This document shows, piece by piece, positions 48,301-55,293 of a DNA stretch of 64,000 bases. This DNA comes from Lachnospiraceae bacterium (GTDB lineage: Bacteria > Bacillota > Clostridia > Lachnospirales > Lachnospiraceae). The translations under genes and the position numbers were made by a program. Below the pieces are notes generated by a model. The model was given only the letters and a program-made list of their open reading frames with translations. It was not told the DNA's origin and did not search any database. Numbering within the stretch: the first letter of the stretch is position 1; each line of letters starts with the position of its first letter. The stretch covers positions 51,257 to 115,256 of the forward strand of contig SVEC01000007.1 in the NCBI GenBank assembly GCA_015057555.1, given 5' to 3'.

Positions 48301-48779
48301 TTGGAAGTGTGTTGGAGAATTGGAGTGATTATCCTGAGGTAGAAGAGGTAATGAGTGGATTTTACTCAGCATACTGTGGCTACTACGACATAGATTCTGA
48401 TGGTGTAGTGGAACTAATCATAAACAATGAGAAATGTATGGGTATATTCAAATATGAGAATGGAGAGGTTAAGAGAATATATTGTGGTCCATATTCAGGA
48501 TTACTTGAGGATGGAACCGCGATGTATTATCGACCAGGTGGAGCTCCTGAGAATAAGGTGTACAAGTATTATGTATATGATGGGGAAGAGTATGTAGAAA
48601 AGGATGATTTCACGTGGTATAACAATGATGAGGGAGGAAACTATTCCCCATCAGAGGATGATAATTATTTTTATAATGGAGAACTTATATCACAGGATGA
48701 GTGGAATAAGCTAAAAGCACCATATGATGAACTTGAATTTGCTAAGAAGCAGAATATGTTTGTGATATATAGTGAATGA
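45324..48779 (+). CDS. BlaR1-like M56 membrane metallopeptidase with an unusually large sensor region
   Basis: This 1151-aa membrane protein has N-terminal membrane helices at 4-60 and 187-210. The zinc-protease motif HESYH (260-264) sits in YVIAHESYHIKRRDYIAK and is followed by the second M56 motif SCDEAVL and a further helix near 358-377. After an acidic Ser/Thr/Asp-rich linker (about 380-440) comes an extracytoplasmic region of over 700 residues. It contains EF-hand/FG-GAP-like phrases (YLDITGDGVDELIFGY; YDIDSDGVVELII). I do not see the penicillin-binding SxxK-SxN-KTG series of true BlaR1, so the signal is probably not a beta-lactam. It is predicted to cut the BlaI-like repressor. Confidence 0.85.
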   Translation: MEGLILKLITMSLQATIAIGAVVLVRYIFGLLKIPKKYAYVLWIIPFIRLCMPFAIESQLSIMPESFSFMEREAEENSDVKSFDNNDINGNGYTNDYELQYYHNANESDGLQYSDEYYEEYNYILESNGLSGEVDYSEATNNQSNNGSDSTTIITYDTHPEYTPNSSAANNLESKEKASTYPSWTKLACIIWYIGVAGFIIYSYIAYIRLKKRLEAKVLLKSNVYLSDNIDTGFVIGAFKPYICIPSDLDEDKQEYVIAHESYHIKRRDYIAKTIYFIVTVVHWFNPFVWLAYFMMERDMEMSCDEAVLYQLGMDSKKAYATTLLHMATDRRNPISMPIAFGEGSTKGRIKNIMKFKKPVVIAVIVAILGIIVLAVLLLTNPSNKDKDVRDDELDSTATETDADMATSTDGKLSTSTDSDSNLNSDDSNSDTTQVDDEDIKLKPGRYVYVPEDDTLDGALNFAPYVVINTFTNDITIASTSWIYLLHYGKYFRQDNQLSTWVGGDMNYYFTLEDGKLIYNSDSFEIKYVKPDGDVVYTVPTGGEFIFLPGSDFDMANLYDGYSHETFDKEYEAAVEIDIINPDLTDIGGIGADVPMLDYADMKFVIFHDYRGLYVYDRIAGGIRGAVNLEVIGMNYTQGDNACFVSVGNNGYRVYLKTMSSDIAYVYDVQYNQLFQVNKAYVESQESNTPSLITDELFGDDFTTWQSYNCMEVYDGNTTYYGYLTSTSGLWEDMTFVERSKDTDAVRRFNLVRDYKDMLEGTERDARLKAITELKATEIEVDKIENKLSDSDYALYDNILEMHRIAKEQSWDRDTMEENGLASGSNGGVYSGYAYLDITGDGVDELIFGYTSENASVILAGYSIKDNKVNVILSGHERSYYNLCEDNVIRHHWSNSASNSGTQHFYIGADGLITYLEGIVLDGKYSGKHLWYYSTEYGKCYSYECKPVTHEYAMDILDGYSTVNIDFTYLEAPEASQMIPYFSPEEDEAKNAFGSVLENWSDYPEVEEVMSGFYSAYCGYYDIDSDGVVELIINNEKCMGIFKYENGEVKRIYCGPYSGLLEDGTAMYYRPGGAPENKVYKYYVYDGEEYVEKDDFTWYNNDEGGNYSPSEDDNYFYNGELISQDEWNKLKAPYDELEFAKKQNMFVIYSE

Positions 48780-48782
48780 TAT

Positions 48783-48834
48783 AAATGAGCAGATTTTGTC
48801 ATATTTTATAATAAGATAAAACCTGCTCATTTTT
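48783..48834 (+). terminator. Terminator after the blaR1-like gene
   Basis: AAATGAGCAG (48783-48792) pairs with CTGCTCATTT (48823-48832), extended by TTTT/AAAA across a mismatch, and a T-run follows. Confidence 0.75.
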
Positions 48835-48898
48835 GTATTGTTAATAAACTTATGCTGAATTATAATATTATTTATCAAATATTATGAGGAAATCGCTA

Positions 48899-49606
48899 AT
48901 GAATAAATATAAAATATTAATTGTAGATGACGATACAGACTTATCCATGCTTATTATGGATATGCTGGAGGACAATGGATATATAGCAACAAATGTTACA
49001 TCCTTGGATGCGGCATATGAAGTATTAGAGAAGGAGCAGTTTCACCTTATACTTCTTGATATTAACCTTCCTGATGGTACAGGCTTTGAATTATGTCAGG
49101 AGCTAAGACGAGTGTCTAATGTTCCTGTTATATTTGCCAGTGCCAGAACTAGCGAGGATGATAAGATTACAGGTCTTGATATGGGTGGAGATGATTATAT
49201 TCCAAAGCCATATTCCATAAAGGAGCTGATGTCTAGAATTAATGCACTTTTAAGAAGAACCTATGGGTCTAAAGAACAGGGAGAAAAGTATAGTCTTAAG
49301 GCAGGAAAAGATAATGAGATAGTTATAGATACTGCCAGTAAGTCGGTTACTAGGAATAATATACCTATAAAGCTTTCCTTAAGAGAATATGATTTGTTGC
49401 TTTATATGGCTGAACGTAAAGGTCAGGCTCTTCATAAGGACATGCTTATAAGCGAAGTGTGGAGTGCATTTTCTATTGTAGAACCATCCACTCTTACAGT
49501 ACATATTAGATGGCTTAGGGAAAAGCTGGAGAACAATCCATCAGAGCCGGTATTTCTTAAGACAGTAAGAAAGGTTGGTTATATGCTGGAGGAAAGTAAT
49601 GAGTAA
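48899..49606 (+). CDS. OmpR/PhoB-family response regulator
   Basis: This 235-aa protein has an N-terminal receiver domain with acidic pocket VDDD, phosphoacceptor Asp54 in LLDINLPDG, the SAR(T) switch and KP in DDYIPKPYS. The C-terminal winged helix has LREYDLLLYMAERKGQ and STLTVHIRWLREKLENNP. The ATG at 48899 has GAGG nine bases upstream; the in-frame ATG at 48884 lacks a site. The stop overlaps the kinase start by eight bases. It probably binds the 11-bp-spaced CCTTAA repeat upstream of the downstream ABC genes (inference). Confidence 0.93.
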   Translation: MNKYKILIVDDDTDLSMLIMDMLEDNGYIATNVTSLDAAYEVLEKEQFHLILLDINLPDGTGFELCQELRRVSNVPVIFASARTSEDDKITGLDMGGDDYIPKPYSIKELMSRINALLRRTYGSKEQGEKYSLKAGKDNEIVIDTASKSVTRNNIPIKLSLREYDLLLYMAERKGQALHKDMLISEVWSAFSIVEPSTLTVHIRWLREKLENNPSEPVFLKTVRKVGYMLEESNE

Positions 49607-50810
49607 TAAGCAAAGTAAGAATGTATATAAATCAAATATTGTAGGTAAAGTTATATATATGGCAGTGGTTAGCATACTTGTGTTAACCACTGTATTTGTG
49701 GTTATTTATATAAATTACAAGGCTGAATATGACAGAATAAATAAGGAAAGCAGCACAGGCAAAACAATTGTTGCTTTAAATGAGGTTAATCAGCTACTAG
49801 AGAACATAGAGGCAGGTCAGTCTAGTCAGGATATATCAGTTGTACAGACTAAGCTGGATACAGTAATAGATACACTTAGAAGCAAGGATATAGTGACAGC
49901 TGAGAATAATATGAGCTTTATCATTATTATGTACGTTGTATCCTTAATACTTGTTTTAATTACATTTGTGGTAATATATGTGCTTATTCTTAGGCCTTTT
50001 CAAAAGCTGGAAAGCTTTGCAGGTGAGATTGCCACTGGTAATCTGGATAAAGATCTTAAGTATGAGCGTGTAAATATGTTTGGTGAGTTTACCTGGGCAT
50101 TTGACCATATGAGACGTGAGATTAAGAAGGCAAGACAGTGCGAACAGGAGGCCATAGAGAACAATAAAACAGTAATTGCAACTCTGTCACATGATATAAA
50201 GACCCCTATAGCATCTATTAGAGCCTACAGTGAGGCTTTATCTGATAATATGGACTCTACACCAGAGAGAAGACAGCGTTACATAGATGTAATAACTAAG
50301 AAATGTGATGAGGTTACAAAGATTACTAATGATATGTTCATTCATTCCCTTCATGATTTAGATAAGCTTGTTATCAAGAAGGAGGATGTAGAAATACATG
50401 ATGTTATTAACGAAACAGTTAACTCTATGATTGGAGATAGATCTGATGTTTGTTTAGGCGAAATTAAAGAAGCTACAATTAAGAAGGCTGATGCAGGAAG
50501 AATTGCGCAGGTTATAGAGAATCTAATAAATAACTCACGCAAGTATGCAAAGACTGAGATTTCTATCAATACAGAAATACTTGAGAATGATAAGGAATAT
50601 TGTCTTACTATACAGGATAAGGGTCCGGGAATATCCCCAGAAGATATGCCTTTTATATTCCAGAAGTTTTATCGAGGTAAAAACCATGGAGAAGAGCCAG
50701 GTGCAGGTCTTGGTCTGTTTATAGTTAAGTATATTATGGAGCAGATGGATGGAAGAGTTAATTTGGTTAATGAAGATGGATTAAGGTGTGAGTTATATTT
50801 TAAGATGTAA
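49599..50810 (+). CDS. Sensor histidine kinase
   Basis: This 403-aa kinase has two membrane segments (about residues 15-37 and 105-130) flanking an extracellular stretch of about 65 residues. HAMP, the phosphoacceptor H198 in TLSHDIKTPIASIRAYSEAL, the N-box NLINNSRKYAK and the G-boxes DKGPGISPEDMPF and GAGLGLFIVKYI follow. GGAGG lies seven bases before the ATG. It is translated with the response regulator (overlap ATGAGTAA). It could be Bce-like or Lia-like, but the external domain makes direct ligand sensing equally possible. Confidence 0.93.
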   Translation: MSNKQSKNVYKSNIVGKVIYMAVVSILVLTTVFVVIYINYKAEYDRINKESSTGKTIVALNEVNQLLENIEAGQSSQDISVVQTKLDTVIDTLRSKDIVTAENNMSFIIIMYVVSLILVLITFVVIYVLILRPFQKLESFAGEIATGNLDKDLKYERVNMFGEFTWAFDHMRREIKKARQCEQEAIENNKTVIATLSHDIKTPIASIRAYSEALSDNMDSTPERRQRYIDVITKKCDEVTKITNDMFIHSLHDLDKLVIKKEDVEIHDVINETVNSMIGDRSDVCLGEIKEATIKKADAGRIAQVIENLINNSRKYAKTEISINTEILENDKEYCLTIQDKGPGISPEDMPFIFQKFYRGKNHGEEPGAGLGLFIVKYIMEQMDGRVNLVNEDGLRCELYFKM

Positions 50811-50835
50811 CATGCATCATATTTGGAGGTAGTAT

Positions 50836-52527
50836 ATGGATAATTTTAAAATAGCTGAAATAAAAAGTAAAGAGACACCATGGGATAGGTTTCAGGTTAT
50901 TATTAGGATATGTATATGTCTTATATGTTTGTTGTGTATAAGAAACATAAATAAGACTAAATTTCCTATGTTTCATTTCACGGTTAATTTGAACAGTAGG
51001 GATTGTTCCGTTCGTTCTGATGATCTTATTGAAGTTGTACGAGAAATATATAAGATTATATGCACTAATTATGTGAATATATTATATATTTTAATTGGTG
51101 TGTTTGTTTTGGCACAGATTCTTAGACCAAATATATATAGATTAGGTTATCAGCTACATATGCTTGGAATGTGGCTTATATTAGTTGTTGCTTGCATTTA
51201 TGTGATAGCGAATATGATAATGATAGATGTAAAGCCAGAGACTAAAATAGAGTTATTTGCATTTGCTTTAATGCTCTTTTTGCTATTACTTGTTTGTGTA
51301 TTGCTTGTGTTTGATATTATGAATTACAAGTTGAAAAAGGAAGTTTTAGTTGTTACACCTACAGTTTTTATTATAGTATTCACTCTTTTGGCTATTGGAG
51401 GTATAGTTATTTTTTCTGTGAAAATGACTACAAAGTATCTTGATGTAAGTAAAGCTTATAGAGATTTTAAGGAACTTTTAGAAACACATAGTGATGATAC
51501 AACAGCTTCTGTGGAATATCAGATGGGTAATTATTATTCTGGAAAAGGCTTATATGCTAATGGATATATGTATGTGATGGGCTGCGATGGACTTGAGACT
51601 GATGAGGAAGAGCTTGCTTTAAGAAATCTGTATCGTGTAGATCAAGATGGAAATTATGAGCTATTTTGTCAATTTTATAATAATTACAGAACAACTGTAC
51701 AAATAGGCTATTATAATGACTATTTATATGTGTTTAGCAGAATTGGTGATGAGGGAGATAAGACATATAGAATGGCTCGCTATCATGCTGGTACAGGAGA
51801 AGAGGAGATACTATTTGAGACTGATTTCTTTATACAGTTCGGAATAGTTGACGATAGAATGTATTATTTATATCGTTCATCAGAGGTTAGGTATATTGAT
51901 TTAGATGAAGAAATATCACTAGATAATTCACAGCTTTATTTATCAAATATTGATTATGGTAGTATGGATTGTTGGGATGATTATTGGCTTGGAAGAGTGT
52001 TATACAATTATAGAGATATTCGTACTTATCCGGATAGGTATGATTATGGCAGACAGTATTATGATGAGTATGTGTATGAAGCTGAATTTAGAGATGAGTT
52101 GGATAGCCATGATCCAACATGGGGTGAAACCTTTAGATTATATAGGACAGAGACTTATATAAATATATTTGATACTGATTTAGATAAATCTTATTTGGTA
52201 ATTGATGATAGTGTACATCACTTTAATATATTTAATGATAAGATATATTATATTAAATCAAATGATGGAATAACTGAGCTTTGGGTTTCATCAATGGATG
52301 GAGAAGAAAAAAGTCTTGTTTGTAATATTGATATATCTTCAAAGTTTGAATATGTTGGTAATGGTGGAAAAATATTCACAAAGACTAATCAATGTATTGA
52401 TATGATTGTTGGAGAGGGATATGTTATCTGCGATTTTGGATATAGTAAGACACATGGAATATATGAGCGTTATCTGATAGATATTGAGTCGGGAAAGGCA
52501 GAGCAGGTTGAGATAGGCAAAAGATGA
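50836..52527 (+). CDS. Five-helix membrane protein with large extracellular beta-rich domain
   Basis: I do not recognise the family. The 563-aa product has hydrophobic segments at about residues 19-38, 80-98, 103-130, 137-161 and 170-195. A Tyr/Asp-rich beta-strand region of about 360 residues follows, with repeated short strands (LYANGYMYVMGCDG, YYNDYLYVFSRI, IVDDRMYYLYRS, IFNDKIYYIKSN), like a DUF5050-type propeller. GGAGGT lies before the ATG, 25 bases after the kinase; its stop overlaps the acyltransferase start by four bases (ATGA). Its position in the two-component operon suggests an accessory sensor. Confidence 0.75.
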   Translation: MDNFKIAEIKSKETPWDRFQVIIRICICLICLLCIRNINKTKFPMFHFTVNLNSRDCSVRSDDLIEVVREIYKIICTNYVNILYILIGVFVLAQILRPNIYRLGYQLHMLGMWLILVVACIYVIANMIMIDVKPETKIELFAFALMLFLLLLVCVLLVFDIMNYKLKKEVLVVTPTVFIIVFTLLAIGGIVIFSVKMTTKYLDVSKAYRDFKELLETHSDDTTASVEYQMGNYYSGKGLYANGYMYVMGCDGLETDEEELALRNLYRVDQDGNYELFCQFYNNYRTTVQIGYYNDYLYVFSRIGDEGDKTYRMARYHAGTGEEEILFETDFFIQFGIVDDRMYYLYRSSEVRYIDLDEEISLDNSQLYLSNIDYGSMDCWDDYWLGRVLYNYRDIRTYPDRYDYGRQYYDEYVYEAEFRDELDSHDPTWGETFRLYRTETYINIFDTDLDKSYLVIDDSVHHFNIFNDKIYYIKSNDGITELWVSSMDGEEKSLVCNIDISSKFEYVGNGGKIFTKTNQCIDMIVGEGYVICDFGYSKTHGIYERYLIDIESGKAEQVEIGKR

Positions 52528-54386
52528 AAAACAGAGTTTTATATATCGACTTAATTAGAGCGATATTATGCATCACAATTTTATTATATCATATGGGCTT
52601 ACTTAAGGGTGGCTACCTGGCGGTATGCTCATTTTTCGTGCTCAGTGGTTATCTTTCGGCACAATCTTTAAGAAAGGTTAAATTTTCAGCATTATCTTAT
52701 TATAAATCAAGAATACTTAGAGTTTATGTACCACTTATTATTGTAGTTTTTGTTTCACTAGGGATTTGCCTTTTGATGCTTCCTGATTTGACTTGGATAA
52801 GCATGAAGCAGGAGATTACATCTATAATATTTGGCTACAATAATTTTTGGCAAAGCTGGGCAAATATGGATTACTTTGCCAGACATATTGATTCGCCATA
52901 TATGCATCTGTGGTATATAGCTATACTTTTACAGTTAGAGCTTATATTTCCGTTAATATATTCAGCTTTAGAATATTTAAAGCGTCAATTTGGTAAAAAT
53001 GTACCTATGATTATATGCTTAACAGTAACTGTTCTTTCAGTGGGATATTTTGTATATGCTTATGTAACAGGTGGTGTAATGGCTTCGTATTATAACACCT
53101 TCGCTAGATTCTTTTCTTGGTTTGCAGGTATAGCAGTTGGATACTGGCATGTAATTAATAGAAGCATTTTACAAAGAAAGATAGAAGATAAGAAATCTAT
53201 AAAATATATGGTGGCTGTATTAGTGCTTGTGCAAGTATTATTCTTTGTGATGGGAAGTGCAGAATCAAAGCTATATCTGGTAGGTATGATTGGAAGCACT
53301 TTGATAATGGGTATAATGCTTGATTTTGTTAAAGCTACTGATATATGCGCTGATATAGATAAAGCTCCGAAGCTTATAAGAAAGCTTGTTGAATATATTT
53401 CAGACAGAAGCTATGAAGTATTTTTGGTTCAGTATCCTGTTATATTCATAGTAACTAATTTAGGATTATCATCTTGGAAGAAATATATAATTATCTTATT
53501 AATAACCTTTTTAGTGGCAGAATGTATTAAGCTTGCAATTAATTCGTTCAATAGTAAACATTACCTTAAGCTTTCTATTAAGCTGGTCTGTGGAATGCTT
53601 TTACTAGTTCTTCTTTGTGGAAGCTGTTATGGAGGCTATAGATATATTATTGCTCCTGATTTAAGGGCTGAGCAGGAAGAATTAGAGGCAGAAATGAGGA
53701 GGCTTAAGCTAGAGCAAATAAAGAAACATATTGAATATGAGCAAGAGCGGAATTATCAAAACGAAATACAAGATTCAAATAATTTTGTAGATAGTATATT
53801 AGCTAATCATAAAGATATAGATAGTCAGATTGCTGCTATAGATACTGAAATTTCAAGAATAAATCAAATGGTTGCTAATCTACACATAACATTTGTAGGA
53901 GATTCAGTTTTGCTTAGTGCCTCAAGTTCTTTGTATGAGTATTTTAATAACTGTTATATAGATGCGGAAATAGGCAGGACAGCCTATGTCATAGATCCTA
54001 TATTGCAACACCTTGATAATAGAGGTATTCTTGCCAATGTTGTTGTTATTAATTGTGGGGCAAATGGGGACTGTCCTGATTATATGAAGGATGAGATAAT
54101 GAGTACTCTTCAAGGTAAAGAGGTTTTTTGGGTTACCACATCTAATAATTACAGTGCAAATGTGTCTATAATTAATTATGCTGAAAACTATGATAATCTA
54201 CATATTATTGACTGGGGAAGTATATCTGAGGGGCATAGTGAGTATTTTGACGGTGATGGAATTCATCTTGCATATGAGGGAAAGGTTGCCTATAGTCAGG
54301 CTGTATTTGATGCTATATGTAATTATTACATAGAAGAGCTTGAAAAACAAAAAAGTGAGCTTGAGGCTCAGAAAAATGAAAATTAA
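52524..54386 (+). CDS. Acyltransferase-3/SGNH fusion protein (OatA-like)
   Basis: This 620-aa protein has an N-terminal membrane acyltransferase domain of about ten helices, with the family's DLIRAILCITILLYHM. A charged coiled-coil linker of about 75 residues (380-455) leads to a C-terminal extracellular SGNH hydrolase-like domain. That domain contains the catalytic Ser461 in FVGDSV and His581 in DGDGIHL; the block after GDS is NCGANGD. The layout is that of peptidoglycan O-acetyltransferases such as OatA, which protect against lysozyme. Whether the acceptor is peptidoglycan or another envelope polymer is inference. It is the last gene of the response-regulator operon. Confidence 0.88.
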   Translation: MKNRVLYIDLIRAILCITILLYHMGLLKGGYLAVCSFFVLSGYLSAQSLRKVKFSALSYYKSRILRVYVPLIIVVFVSLGICLLMLPDLTWISMKQEITSIIFGYNNFWQSWANMDYFARHIDSPYMHLWYIAILLQLELIFPLIYSALEYLKRQFGKNVPMIICLTVTVLSVGYFVYAYVTGGVMASYYNTFARFFSWFAGIAVGYWHVINRSILQRKIEDKKSIKYMVAVLVLVQVLFFVMGSAESKLYLVGMIGSTLIMGIMLDFVKATDICADIDKAPKLIRKLVEYISDRSYEVFLVQYPVIFIVTNLGLSSWKKYIIILLITFLVAECIKLAINSFNSKHYLKLSIKLVCGMLLLVLLCGSCYGGYRYIIAPDLRAEQEELEAEMRRLKLEQIKKHIEYEQERNYQNEIQDSNNFVDSILANHKDIDSQIAAIDTEISRINQMVANLHITFVGDSVLLSASSSLYEYFNNCYIDAEIGRTAYVIDPILQHLDNRGILANVVVINCGANGDCPDYMKDEIMSTLQGKEVFWVTTSNNYSANVSIINYAENYDNLHIIDWGSISEGHSEYFDGDGIHLAYEGKVAYSQAVFDAICNYYIEELEKQKSELEAQKNEN

Positions 54387-54412
54387 TCAAATATTTTCAA
54401 TTTATAATTAAT

Positions 54413-54447
54413 CCTTAAGGATTCCTTAATAATTAATAATATATTAT
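54413..54447 (+). promoter_or_regulatory. Direct-repeat response-regulator box and -10 of the ABC operon
   Basis: CCTTAA occurs at 54413-54418 and 54424-54429, an 11-bp spacing typical of OmpR/PhoB-family sites, directly in the expected -35 zone of TATTAT (54442-54447). There is no TTGACA, so the promoter probably needs an activator. Confidence 0.6.
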
Positions 54448-54516
54448 ACAGGTATGATAAATGCGGTTTGAATACAAAGAATATATTCAACCTAATGGAT
54501 GAAAAGGAGTCATACT

Positions 54517-55278
54517 ATGAAAAAAGTGATTTTAAAGTCAGAAAAGCTTTGTAAGAGCTTCGCAAATGAAGGTACACAGAACCATGTATTAGACAATGTG
54601 GATTTGGAGATATATGAGGGTGATTTTACAGTTATAATGGGCTCATCAGGCTCAGGTAAGTCAACCCTTCTGTATAGCTTAAGTGGTATGGATATGCCAA
54701 CCAGCGGTAAGGTTTTCTATGGTGATTCAGAGATTACTGCACTTAGTGAGAAGAAGATGTCTGATTTAAGAAGTAAGGAGTTTGGCTTCGTATTCCAACA
54801 GGTTCACCTTGTAAGTAATCTATCACTTATGGAGAATGTCTTAGTTCCTGGATATATGGATAAGGAGAAGACATCTGGTGAGGTTAAGGAGAGAGCCTTA
54901 GAGCTTCTTGAGACTATGAATATCAGTGAAGCTAAGGATAGACTTCCTGCTCAGGTATCAGGTGGAGAGGCACAGCGTGCTGCCATAGCAAGAGCTGTAA
55001 TCAATGAGCCTGGAATATTATTTGCAGACGAGCCTACAGGTGCTTTAAACCGCAAGAATACTGTGGATGTGCTTGATCTGCTAACAAAGATTAATAATAA
55101 GGGACAGAGCATACTTATGGTTACTCATGATGTTAGAGCTGCTCTTCGCGGAACAAGGCTTATCTACCTTGAGGATGGTAAGGTTTGCGGTGAGATGGAG
55201 CTACCACCTTTTGATGAGAAGGATATGAAGAATCGTGAGACCCAGGTTAATGCTTGGCTTTCATCTATGCACTGGTAG
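54517..55278 (+). CDS. ABC transporter ATP-binding protein (MacB/LolD-like)
   Basis: This 253-aa ATPase has Walker A GSSGSGKST, a Q-loop in FGFVFQQVHLVSN, the signature VSGGEAQR, Walker B ILFADEPTGAL and the switch histidine VTHD. It belongs to the MacB/LolD/BceA class that works with FtsX-type permeases. AAGGAG at 54504-54509 fixes the ATG at 54517; the upstream ATG at 54499 lacks a site. The permease follows after 15 bases. The promoter has a CCTTAA direct repeat, so the two-component system 4 kb upstream is a likely regulator. Confidence 0.95.
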   Translation: MKKVILKSEKLCKSFANEGTQNHVLDNVDLEIYEGDFTVIMGSSGSGKSTLLYSLSGMDMPTSGKVFYGDSEITALSEKKMSDLRSKEFGFVFQQVHLVSNLSLMENVLVPGYMDKEKTSGEVKERALELLETMNISEAKDRLPAQVSGGEAQRAAIARAVINEPGILFADEPTGALNRKNTVDVLDLLTKINNKGQSILMVTHDVRAALRGTRLIYLEDGKVCGEMELPPFDEKDMKNRETQVNAWLSSMHW

Positions 55279-55293
55279 AAGGGCGGTGGCATA

